This document shows, one piece after another, positions 24,201 through 31,595 of a stretch of DNA of 64,000 nt; the first letter of the stretch is position 1; every line of letters begins with the position of its first letter. The translations under genes and the position numbers were made by a program. This DNA comes from Actinomycetes bacterium. GTDB lineage: Bacteria; Actinomycetota; Acidimicrobiia; Acidimicrobiales; Microtrichaceae. The notes beneath the pieces are model-generated. The model was not told the DNA's origin. It searched no databases and was given only the letters and a program-made list of their open reading frames with translations. Location of the stretch: contig JAEWED010000009.1 in the NCBI GenBank assembly GCA_023389745.1, forward strand, positions 17,342 to 81,341, read 5' to 3'.

Positions 24201-24836
24201 ATGACCGCACCAGGTGCACCGAGCTCGGCGCGCCCGCCCGCGCACACGCCCGACGCGGCCGGCGGACCTGTCGCAGTTCCGAACAGGCCCGGCACGAACG
24301 CGACCCTGCTCGCGTTGGCCGGCTGCCTCGCTGCGCTGGTCGTCGTGTCCTTCCTGTACCTCGGGGGTCGCATCCAGCGACTCGAGGACCAGATCGCCGT
24401 GCTGCCGGACGTGCAGCCGGTGGTCCCCGTGCAGGTGCCGCCGTCCACGGTCGCCCCGCCGATCGACCTCCCGCCACCGGACGCCGAGACCGCCCGTCGA
24501 GCGATCGTCGGCATCTTCGCCCTGCTCTTCGGCGAGTCGACCCCTGAGCAGCGGCAGTTCCTCCTGACGACGCCGAGCGACCTTCCGAACCGACTGCAGG
24601 CCCTCGCCGGCGGCCCGTGCGCGGGCACGCGCCCCGTCGTCACCGACATCCGCTTCCTCGACGACGATCGTGCCGAGGTGCGCTTCAGGTTCGAAGGAGC
24701 GACCCTGCCGCAGATCGCCAGCGGCTACTCCTTCGACGGGTTCGCCGCGAGGGTCGACGGCCGGTGGCTCATCGACCCGGCCGCACCGCTGCAGGCGCTC
24801 GACCTGGGTGACAGCGCCGGCGTCTGCGGCTCCTGA
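24201..24836 (+). CDS. membrane protein with extracytoplasmic domain (paralogue of preceding gene)
   Basis: A 211-residue protein with a Pro/Ala-rich N-terminus, one transmembrane helix (LLALAGCLAALVVVSFLYLGG), a short coiled segment (RIQRLEDQIAVLPDV) and the same outer domain as the preceding gene: ETARRAIVGIFALLFGEST, RPVVTDIRFLDDDRAEVRF, ASGYSFDGFAARVDGRWLI. Each outer domain has conserved cysteines near GGPCAG and GVCGS. Tandem duplication followed by divergence of the N-terminal part is likely. The ATG lies behind GAGGAGAGGGG, and the gap to the preceding gene is 61 bp, so they are probably one transcript. Confidence 0.7.
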   Translation: MTAPGAPSSARPPAHTPDAAGGPVAVPNRPGTNATLLALAGCLAALVVVSFLYLGGRIQRLEDQIAVLPDVQPVVPVQVPPSTVAPPIDLPPPDAETARRAIVGIFALLFGESTPEQRQFLLTTPSDLPNRLQALAGGPCAGTRPVVTDIRFLDDDRAEVRFRFEGATLPQIASGYSFDGFAARVDGRWLIDPAAPLQALDLGDSAGVCGS

Positions 24837-24852
24837 CCGCGGCTCAGGGGAA

Positions 24853-24943
24853 GCTCCCTCACGGGAGACTCCCTCTGAGGAAACTCCCTCACGGGAAACT
24901 CCCTCACGGGAAGAAGCGGCTCACGGGAAGAAGCGGCTCACGG
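24853..24943. repeat. tandem repeats at the maoC stop (15 bp x4, then 17 bp x2)
   Basis: ACTCCCTCACGGGAA-type units run 24853-24912 (four, two imperfect). GAAGCGGCTCACGGGAA follows at 24913 and, partly, at 24930. The 17-bp unit contains the maoC stop codon (24921-24923) and the final codons encoding SRFFP. This fills the whole gap between the convergent genes. Confidence 0.85.
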
Positions 24944-25379
24944 TGTCGGCGACGCAGGCGGGCTTGTCGGCGCCCTCGATCTCGACGGTGACCCGCACGG
25001 TGACCTGCACGCCGCCCTTGGCCTCTTCGACCGCGACGATCGTGCCGACGCCACGCAGGCGTGAACCGGACGGGACCGGCGACGGGAAGCGCACCTTGTC
25101 GAGGCCGACGTTCACGCCCATGGACGCGCCCCGGACCTCGAGCAGCTGCGGCAGGAACAGGTTGACCAGCGACAACGTGAGGTAGCCGTGGGCGATCGGT
25201 CCGCCGAAGGGTGACTCGGCCGTGGCGCGCTCGACGTCGACGTGGATCCACTGGTGGTCACCCGTGGCATCGGCGAACAGGCCGATCTGCTCCTGGGTGA
25301 CCGTCGACCAGTCGGTGACGCCGAGATCGGCGCCGTCGAGCTCGAGCAGTTCGGCGGGTGAGGCGACGACGGTGGTCAT
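24921..25379 (-). CDS. MaoC-family enoyl-CoA hydratase
   Basis: A 152-residue (R)-specific hydratase 2 of the hotdog fold. The catalytic signature FADATGDHQWIHVD near residue 35 holds the Asp/His dyad, followed by SPFGGPIAHGYLTLSL. It is the third gene of a minus-strand operon fadE30-ipdF-maoC, 21 bp behind ipdF. Hydration of an enoyl-CoA produced by the dehydrogenase is the natural role; substrate identity is inferred from the steroid C/D-ring context. The C-terminal codons are duplicated just past the stop. Confidence 0.9.
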   Translation of the reverse strand: MTTVVASPAELLELDGADLGVTDWSTVTQEQIGLFADATGDHQWIHVDVERATAESPFGGPIAHGYLTLSLVNLFLPQLLEVRGASMGVNVGLDKVRFPSPVPSGSRLRGVGTIVAVEEAKGGVQVTVRVTVEIEGADKPACVADTVSRFFP

Positions 25380-25400
25380 GGGTGCTCCTCGATGTCGTGT

Positions 25401-26183
25401 TCAGGCGTGCTGGCTCGAGACGGGCACGACCTCGCCCGTCATGTACGACGACAGGTCGCTCGCCAGGAAGACCATGACGTTGGCGACCTCCCACGGCTCG
25501 GCGCCGCGACCGAAGGCCTCCCTGGCCTTGAGCTCCTCGAGCAGGCCGGGGGGCGTGACCTTCTCGAGGTTCGGGTGCATCGCCAGGCTCGGCGCGACCG
25601 CGTTGACGCGCACGCCGTGCTCGGCGGCTTCGATCGCCGTGCAGCGCGTCAGCGCCATCACGCCGGCCTTGGCAGCGGCGTAGTGGGCTTGACGGTCCTG
25701 GGCACGCCAGCCGAGCACCGACGCGTTGTTCACGATCGCACCGGCGCCGCGCTCGTACATGTGCGGCAGGACCGCCCGCAGGCAGCGGAAGGTGCCGGTC
25801 AGCGTGACGTCGAGGACCTTCGACCACTGGTCGTCGGTCAGCTCGGTGACCAGACCGTTCCCACCGAGGCCCGCGTTGTTCATCCAGACGTCGATGTGGC
25901 CGAGGTCGTCGAGCGCCGCGGCGAGCAGCGCCTGCACGTCGTCCTCGGAGGTGACGTCGCAGCGCAGCGCGACCGGGCGGGCGCCGAACTCCTCGGCGAG
26001 CGCGTCGGCCGTCTCGTTGACCCGACGCTCGTGCGCGTCCGAGATCACGACCCTTGCGCCCTCGAGCAGGCAGCGCCGGGCGAGCGAGCCGCCGATGCCC
26101 GATCCCGCAGCCGCGGTCACGACGACGGTCTGGCCGTCGAGCAGACCCCGGCCGGGTGGTTCGATGGGTGCGGGCTGGGCCAT
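25401..26183 (-). CDS. ipdF: SDR family oxidoreductase, IpdF-like
   Basis: A 260-residue short-chain dehydrogenase. Motifs are VTAAAGSGIGGSLARRC (variant NAD fold), NNAGLGG, NNASVLGWRAQ, HYAAAKAGVMALTRC (YxxxK) and the C-terminus GEVVPVSSQHA. The strings NNASVLGWRAQ and VSSQH are, as I recall, hallmarks of mycobacterial IpdF (Rv3559c), a hydroxy-acyl-CoA reductase acting after opening of steroid rings C/D. In mycobacteria ipdF sits beside fadE30, exactly as here. The start follows the usual Rossmann strand after about 16 residues. The gap to fadE30 is 65 bp. Confidence 0.82.
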   Translation of the reverse strand: MAQPAPIEPPGRGLLDGQTVVVTAAAGSGIGGSLARRCLLEGARVVISDAHERRVNETADALAEEFGARPVALRCDVTSEDDVQALLAAALDDLGHIDVWMNNAGLGGNGLVTELTDDQWSKVLDVTLTGTFRCLRAVLPHMYERGAGAIVNNASVLGWRAQDRQAHYAAAKAGVMALTRCTAIEAAEHGVRVNAVAPSLAMHPNLEKVTPPGLLEELKAREAFGRGAEPWEVANVMVFLASDLSSYMTGEVVPVSSQHA

Positions 26184-26219
26184 GTCGTGTGTCCTCGTTC
26201 GGTCGGCGGTGATGGGTCG

Positions 26220-26246
26220 GGTGATCAGGGGGCGGTGATCAGGGGG
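26220..26246. repeat. 14-bp-period duplication after the fadE30 stop
   Basis: GGTGATCAGGGGG occurs at 26220 and 26234, directly downstream (minus strand) of the stop at 26249-26251. Confidence 0.75.
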
Positions 26247-26248
26247 GG

Positions 26249-27481
26249 TCAGCGCGGTTCGCGCGGCAGGCCGAGGGCGCGCTCGCCGATGACGTTGCGC
26301 TGGATCTCGTCGGAGCCGCCGTAGATCGTGTCGGAGCGGCTGAAGAAGAACAGCTTGTGGGCCGCGCCCATCTCGAGCTCGCCGGCGTCGCCCTCGTCCG
26401 CCTCGGAGTAGCGGGTCAACATCGCCGCCGGGCCGAGCACGTCAGCGGCGAGCTCGCCCATGTCGCGGTGCAGGTTGGCCCAGTACAGCTTGTTGATCAT
26501 CGCCTCGCGGGGCAGCGCGACGTTCTCGTCGACGCGCAGCGCACGCAGCGCGTTCCAGCGCATGATGCGCAGGCGTGACCACGTGGCGGCCAGGCGCTGT
26601 CGCATGACGGGGTCGTTCGTCAGTCCACGCTCGCGAGCCGTCTCGGTGATCTCGGTCAGCTCGCGGTGGAACGCCATCTGCTGACCGAGCGTGAGCACAC
26701 CACGTTCGAACGCGAGGGTGCCCATCGCGACCTTCCAGCCCTCGCCGGGTGCGCCGACGCACAGCCCCGCACTGGTGCGGGCGCCGTCGAAGAAGACCTC
26801 GTTGAACTCGGCGGTGCCGGTGATCTGCCGGATCGGACGGATCTCTATGCCGGGCTGGTCCATCGGGACGAGCAGGTAGGACAGGCCCTGGTGTCGTTGG
26901 GAGCCCTCCTCGGTGCGGCACACGACGAAGCACCACTGCGACCACTGCGCGAGCGACGTCCACACCTTCTGGCCGTCGATGACCCACTCGTCGCCCTCGA
27001 GTCGGGCTCGGGTCTTCACGTTCGCGAGATCGGAGCCGGCGTTCGGCTCGGAGTAGCCCTGGCACCAGAACTCGGTGCCCGAGACGATGCCCGGGAGGAA
27101 GCGCTGCTGGATCTCGGGTGAAGCGAAGTGCACGAGCGTCGGGCCCAGCAGCCCCTCGCCGATCAGCCCGGCGCGTCCCGGTCCGCCGGCCGCCGCGTAC
27201 TCCTCGTGGAAGGCGACCTCGAGGTGGATCGGCAGGCCTCGTCCGCCGTGCTCCACCGGCCAGCCGACCGCGGTCCAACCGCCGCTGGCGAGCTCGCGCT
27301 CCCAGGCCATGCGTTCCTCGACGAACGCGTGCTCGTCGCCGGGACCGCCGCGGTGGCGCAGGATCTCGAACTCACCGGTCAGGTGCTCGGCCATCCAGTC
27401 GCGGATCTCGGCGCGGAAGGTCGCCTCGTCGGGCCACGCTGCGGGTGTCGATGCGCTCGACTCGGCGGTGGTGTCGCTCAT
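26249..27481 (-). CDS. fadE30: acyl-CoA dehydrogenase, FadE30-like
   Basis: A 410-residue flavoenzyme. Segments FRAEIRDWMAEHLTGEFE, GGPGDEHAFVEERMAW, ELWCQGYSEP-type FWCQGYSEPNAGSDLANV, WVIDGQKVWTSLAQWSQWC and ITGTAEFNEVFFDGART closely follow mycobacterial FadE30 (Rv3560c) as I recall it. That enzyme dehydrogenates a C/D-ring propionyl-CoA intermediate. The C-terminal GGSDEIQRNVIGERALGLP loop is standard. It is first in an operon with ipdF and maoC. Upstream on the minus strand, TAGCGT lies 9 bp before the ATG, and a perfect CTGACG-ACC-CGTCAG palindrome (site C) covers the promoter. Confidence 0.88.
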   Translation of the reverse strand: MSDTTAESSASTPAAWPDEATFRAEIRDWMAEHLTGEFEILRHRGGPGDEHAFVEERMAWERELASGGWTAVGWPVEHGGRGLPIHLEVAFHEEYAAAGGPGRAGLIGEGLLGPTLVHFASPEIQQRFLPGIVSGTEFWCQGYSEPNAGSDLANVKTRARLEGDEWVIDGQKVWTSLAQWSQWCFVVCRTEEGSQRHQGLSYLLVPMDQPGIEIRPIRQITGTAEFNEVFFDGARTSAGLCVGAPGEGWKVAMGTLAFERGVLTLGQQMAFHRELTEITETARERGLTNDPVMRQRLAATWSRLRIMRWNALRALRVDENVALPREAMINKLYWANLHRDMGELAADVLGPAAMLTRYSEADEGDAGELEMGAAHKLFFFSRSDTIYGGSDEIQRNVIGERALGLPREPR

Positions 27482-27503
27482 CGCCGGCCGACGCTAGTGC
27501 GAA

Positions 27504-27518
27504 CTGACGACCCGTCAG
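27504..27518. promoter_or_regulatory. inverted repeat CTGACG-ACC-CGTCAG (site C) at the fadE30 promoter
   Basis: Perfect 6-bp arms. It lies 22 bp upstream of the fadE30 ATG and just upstream of the minus-strand -10-like TAGCGT. It shares its motif with sites A and B. Confidence 0.68.
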
Positions 27519-27668
27519 AAACGGGAGCCGACCGGCGTCGGCGCCGAGGGAACCGGCGTGGCGACAGCCGGCGGGATCGGGGAGTGCGCTGGCGCCGTGA
27601 CGGAGACGTCGGCTCGTACACTCGGCCCGGCGACGGCGACCGATGACCGTCGGAGAGAGCGGAGCACG

Positions 27669-28655
27669 GTGGCGTCGACCAGGAGCGAGACCAAGTGGAT
27701 CGTCGCCGGCGTCGCGCTCGCGCTCGTCGCCGCGGCGGCGATCGTCGTGCTCGCCGTGAGCCTGCTCGGCGACGACAGCGGCACCGACGAGGTCGAGACG
27801 ACGACGACCTCGAGCACGACACAACCCGACGCCACGACGAGCTCGACCGCACCGCCCGGACCGACCGAGCCCGACGACATCGTCGTGGAGCGGGTGACGG
27901 TGCAGAGCGGCCCGATCGAGCGCTCCTACACCGTGATCGCTCCGAAGGACGCGCCGGCCACGCGGTTGCCCGTGGTGCTCGTGCTGCACGGGCTCGGCGT
28001 CGATGCCGGGGCGATGTCGACCTCTGCCGACTGGCGAGGCGCGATCGCGGAGCACGAGTTCCTCGCCGTGTTCCCGCAGGGCCTCGCGAACTCCTGGAAC
28101 ATGGGTCCGTGCTGTCCGCCGGCGAACCTGGTCGGCACCGACGATGCCGCGTTCCTCACCCAGGTGATCGACGAGGTGCTCGCCCGCGACGACGCCGATG
28201 CCGACCGGCTCTACATGACCGGCTTCTCGAACGGTGCGCTCATGACCTATGCGTACGCGTGCGCCCACTCGGGGCGGTTCGCTGCCGTCGCCCCGATGAG
28301 CGGGAGCAACGTCACCGGTTGCACGCCGTCGGAGCCGTTGTCGCTGCTGCACCAGCACTCGGATCCGGACCTGGTCGTGCCGTTCCACGGTGGGCTGGCG
28401 CTCGGTGCGATCGTCTCGAGCGCACCGTTCCCCGACGTCCCGGGGTCGGTCGCCGCGTGGGCGGCTGCCGACGGCTGTGCGATCGACCCGGAGCGTCGCA
28501 CCGATGACGGCGGCATCGAACGGTGGATCTGGAGCGGGTGCAGCGACGGCACGACCGTCGAGCTCATCATGATCCCGAAGGTGGGTCACGTCTGGCCCCG
28601 CACGGACACCTACGACGGGCTCGACGAGCTGCTGCGTTTCTTCGACCTGGCGTGA
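27669..28655 (+). CDS. secreted polyhydroxybutyrate-depolymerase-like esterase (LpqC family)
   Basis: A 328-residue alpha/beta hydrolase. The GTG start gives MASTRSETKWIVAGVALAL, an uncleaved or lipoprotein-less signal anchor, then a Thr/Ser-rich linker. The hydrolase follows: LPVVLVLHGLGVDAG (oxyanion strand), TGFSNGALMTYAYAC (GxSxG nucleophile), HSDPDLVVPFHG and KVGHVWP (acid and His region). This is the Esterase_PHB/LpqC organisation. Substrates are likely short-chain polyesters or feruloyl-type esters outside the cell. It is divergent from fadE30, with a 187-bp gap holding site C. Confidence 0.82.
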   Translation: MASTRSETKWIVAGVALALVAAAAIVVLAVSLLGDDSGTDEVETTTTSSTTQPDATTSSTAPPGPTEPDDIVVERVTVQSGPIERSYTVIAPKDAPATRLPVVLVLHGLGVDAGAMSTSADWRGAIAEHEFLAVFPQGLANSWNMGPCCPPANLVGTDDAAFLTQVIDEVLARDDADADRLYMTGFSNGALMTYAYACAHSGRFAAVAPMSGSNVTGCTPSEPLSLLHQHSDPDLVVPFHGGLALGAIVSSAPFPDVPGSVAAWAAADGCAIDPERRTDDGGIERWIWSGCSDGTTVELIMIPKVGHVWPRTDTYDGLDELLRFFDLA

Positions 28656-28674
28656 CCGGCGAGCAGTCGCCCCG

Positions 28675-29136
28675 TCAGCCGGTGCCCAGCGGCAGCACCG
28701 GCGCAGCGCGGCGGGCGCCGGCGGTCGGGTGGTTGGACCGGCTGCGCGCCTCTGGTCCGCGGTGCTCCGCGACCGCCCGACGCAGCGACGCGGGCGAGTC
28801 GGAGCCAGGATCGAGCAGGCGGTGGGCCGACACGTAGCGCAGGTAGGTCGCCAGCGTCGCCGCAAGGTCGGGAGGTGGTGCGGCGCCGTGCCGATCGCAC
28901 CACGAGCGCGCGCCCGACCACAGCACGAGTGCCACGTTGCGGGCCGTCCAGCGGAACGAGATGCGACCCGAGGAGTCCACCCGGGAGGCGACGATGACCG
29001 CCAGCGCATCGCGGTGCACGACGTGGCCGTGGGCGAGCGCCCAGGTGGCGACGTCCCGGCGGTGTCGGCGCACGGAGGGATGCGTCGGCACGGTGTGGGC
29101 ACGTCGGGCGGAGTGGAGCGTCGTGGTGTCGGACAT
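28675..29136 (-). CDS. hypothetical actinobacterial protein
   Basis: A 153-residue basic soluble protein, not recognised. The central part (RRDVATWALAHGHVVHRDALAVIVASR, FRWTARNVALVLWSGARSWC, TYLRYVSAHRLLDPGSD) looks like a compact helical domain. The C-terminus is disordered (Arg/Pro/Ala). AGGATGGAG precedes the ATG. It converges with the esterase at a 19-bp gap. No antisense frame in this region has comparable start context. Function unknown. Confidence 0.6.
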   Translation of the reverse strand: MSDTTTLHSARRAHTVPTHPSVRRHRRDVATWALAHGHVVHRDALAVIVASRVDSSGRISFRWTARNVALVLWSGARSWCDRHGAAPPPDLAATLATYLRYVSAHRLLDPGSDSPASLRRAVAEHRGPEARSRSNHPTAGARRAAPVLPLGTG

Positions 29137-29249
29137 GGCTCCATCCTGTCGACGAGGTGTGACACTCAGGGCGAACCTCTGTTCGACCTCAGTGTGCCGT
29201 GCGCAGTGCGACAGTGCGGCGTCGCCGTCGCGGCGTTCGCCCGTGGACG

Positions 29250-29285
29250 CGACGAGGGGGCGTGGTCGCCCACGCCCCCTCGTCG
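29250..29285 (-). terminator. strong hairpin behind the large secreted protein gene
   Basis: A 16-bp perfect stem beginning CGACGAGGGGGCGTGG (with GC closing pairs) around TCGC, 22 bp past the stop at 29308. It is the same design as the hairpin at 5150-5181. Confidence 0.72.
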
Positions 29286-29307
29286 GAGTCTCAGCAGTCG
29301 GTGAGGA

Positions 29308-31155
29308 TCAGCCGACGAAGCCGATGCCCGTTCCGCCGCGGGTGTCGCTGACACCACCGACCTGCGGTGCGTCGGTCGGGGTCTCGGACTGGTTCTGGAC
29401 CTCGGCCACCGTCACCTCGACGATGCCCTGTGCGCAGAGCTGCTGCGGCGGCGTGCCGGCCTCGCCCTGCTCGATCGTCGACGGGTCGATCTTCCGGGGG
29501 AAGAGCCCGTCGATGAACTTGGTGAGCGCCGGGACGAGCTCGCCCAGGTTGAGCTTGCTCATGACCCAGGCGGTCCACTCCTCGCTGGTGACCGCCGGGC
29601 CGCCGACGAAGCTGGCGAGCAGCTTGTCGCCGATGGCCTTGTCGATCTGCTCGGGGGTCATGCCCTCGAACGGCCCCGGGGGCGCATCCGGATCCGGGGT
29701 CAGGCTGGAGGTCAGTCCGGCGATCACGGCGTTGATGCGGTCCAGCGCCTCCTGCGGCGGGGCGGCGTACCACTGGCCGACGGCCAGCGTCGCGACGTCC
29801 TGCTCGGCCTTGTCGTTGACGAACTCGACCTCGAGGCCGGTCACGACGTTCGGGCGGGCCGCGTCACCCTTGACGCCGGTGACGATGACGTTGCCGGCGC
29901 CGATGCTCGGCAGCGCCTCGAGCGCGGACTGCACCGCAGCGGGGGACACGCCGTCGTAGACCGCGACGGTGGCGTAGTCACCGACGATGCCTGCGGAGCT
30001 CTCCGGCGCCCAGTTCTGCGGCGTCGGCTCCAGGCCGGGGATCGGGAAGGAACCGAACGGAGCCAGCGCGTGGCGTGCGGTCCAGATGAGGCGGGTCTCC
30101 TCGTCGCCCACCTTCAGCGAGAAGGCGATCGGGCGGGGCAGGAGTGCGTCACCGACGATCGGCAGACCGCCACCGCGGCCCACGTCGGGCCAGTTCGCAC
30201 CGAGCGTCAGCAGCTGACGCTCGTTGATGCCGGGCGTGCCCGACTCCTCCTTCGGGGCGCCACAGACCTCGACCGTCGTCGAGTACGTGCCCGCGGCGTC
30301 GGGTGCGGTGAAGGTGAAGACGCCGTTCGTGATCGTCGCGGAACCACCGGCGGGCGGCTCGACGATGCGAAGGGTCTCGGGAAGCAGCGGGGTCTTGCCG
30401 GGCTTGATCACGGTGCCCATCAGGTCGACCGTGGCGGTGCCGCCGGCGGGTGCCTCGAGCGCGATCACCTCGGGGTCGAAGACGGGGGCGTCAGGATCCT
30501 TGACCGTCGTCTTGGCGATGAGGTTCGAGCCGGTGACGCTGCACGCGAGCTTCAGGTTGAGCGACAGTCCGGCGCTCGGCACCGACATGGTGGCGTCGAA
30601 GCGCAGGTCGCCGACGCGGTAGGTGATGATGCCGCCGCCGGTGGTCGTGATCGGACCGCCGTACGTGCCGAGCGGGATGGCCGCGGGCTGGCCGGGCTGC
30701 GGGGAGATGTTGACGTCGGGCGCGGTGCCGGCGAACGAACCCACGCTGCTCGGGCCACGCACGATCATGTTGCCCGACAGGTTGCGGATCTGGATCGACG
30801 GGATGAGCGCCGCTGCCTGGTCGATCAGCGTCTGGTCCATCGTGGCCGACCAGTTGAACGAGGCGTTGATCTCCTGGTCGAGGCCCGCGGTCTCGGGGAT
30901 GTCGCCGGCCGAGATCTGCAGCGCCACCGCGAGGCGGTTGGAGCCGATCAGCTTGGAGGCGAGGTCGAGGGCGTCGACGGTCGCCGGGTCGTTGTCACGC
31001 GCGCCGCAGCTGGTCTGCACGGTCGTGTTGACCGGGGCCGCGCTGGTCGTGGTGGTCGTCGCGGCGACGAGGCCACCGGACAGGACGGCGGTCGCCAGGA
31101 TGGCGGCACCTGCCCTGCGTCGTGCCGGCCGGAGCCGGGTCGGTCGAACTCGCAT
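29308..31155 (-). CDS. large secreted beta-rich protein, unknown function
   Basis: A 615-residue exported protein. The signal peptide RAGAAILATAVLSGGLVAA ends near residue 35 and the mature part starts with a Thr-rich stretch. The region to about residue 230 is rich in strands (SLNLKLACSVTGSNLIAKT). A proline/glycine-rich immunoglobulin-like segment follows (GGTATVDLMGTVIKPGK, GSATITNGVFTFTAPDAAG). A C-terminal helical part has VSPAAVQSALEALPSIGAGNV and PFEGMTPEQIDKAIGDKLLASF. AGGGAGA precedes the ATG. I do not recognise a family. A cell-surface or matrix protein is the inference. Confidence 0.78.
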   Translation of the reverse strand: MRVRPTRLRPARRRAGAAILATAVLSGGLVAATTTTTSAAPVNTTVQTSCGARDNDPATVDALDLASKLIGSNRLAVALQISAGDIPETAGLDQEINASFNWSATMDQTLIDQAAALIPSIQIRNLSGNMIVRGPSSVGSFAGTAPDVNISPQPGQPAAIPLGTYGGPITTTGGGIITYRVGDLRFDATMSVPSAGLSLNLKLACSVTGSNLIAKTTVKDPDAPVFDPEVIALEAPAGGTATVDLMGTVIKPGKTPLLPETLRIVEPPAGGSATITNGVFTFTAPDAAGTYSTTVEVCGAPKEESGTPGINERQLLTLGANWPDVGRGGGLPIVGDALLPRPIAFSLKVGDEETRLIWTARHALAPFGSFPIPGLEPTPQNWAPESSAGIVGDYATVAVYDGVSPAAVQSALEALPSIGAGNVIVTGVKGDAARPNVVTGLEVEFVNDKAEQDVATLAVGQWYAAPPQEALDRINAVIAGLTSSLTPDPDAPPGPFEGMTPEQIDKAIGDKLLASFVGGPAVTSEEWTAWVMSKLNLGELVPALTKFIDGLFPRKIDPSTIEQGEAGTPPQQLCAQGIVEVTVAEVQNQSETPTDAPQVGGVSDTRGGTGIGFVG

Positions 31156-31595
31156 CGTGTCTCCCTGATCGCGTCGCTGGGCCCTGTTCGGCGGCTCGCC
31201 GATCGACGTCGCAGCACGACTCGATCTCCCCCGAAGACCGTTCCACGGAACCTGCCTCGGATCGAGGAAGGCGAACATCCGCGTGAAACGGTTGTGCCTT
31301 GAGTAGTGGAGCAACACCGCACTTGGCAAGCAGTTGGAGTGCAATCGGGCACTTTTGCCAGTCCCGTGACGCGAAGAGTGACCGATGGCGCGCCCTGCGC
31401 GCGATCCCGGTGTCGGAGTGCGAAGATGGCGTGCGAGGAACGGAGCGCGTCGATGAGTGCGTCGCGCCGGTGACGGAGGAGAGGGCTCCTGGGCGACTCG
31501 GGGGTGGCGTGGCGATGCGTCGATGGGTGTCAGTGCCCATCGAAGGCCCGCGCGCGCCTTGCTACCCTCTCGGCGATGCTGGGGAGCAGAACCGA
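31156..31595. other. 440-bp divergent intergenic region
   Basis: Lies between the secreted protein gene (minus) and the GGDEF gene (plus). It contains TTGGCA and other promoter-like boxes around 31320-31350. A TACCCT box at 31563-31568 and a 7-codon frame at 31576-31599 precede the GGDEF start, overlapping it as GTGA. A plus-strand extension of the GGDEF frame runs through it, but without conserved sequence. Nothing else is visible. Confidence 0.4.

Noticed and set aside
24853..24943. CRISPR array
   Set aside because: Repeats are directly tandem without unique spacers, and their 15-17 bp period is too short.
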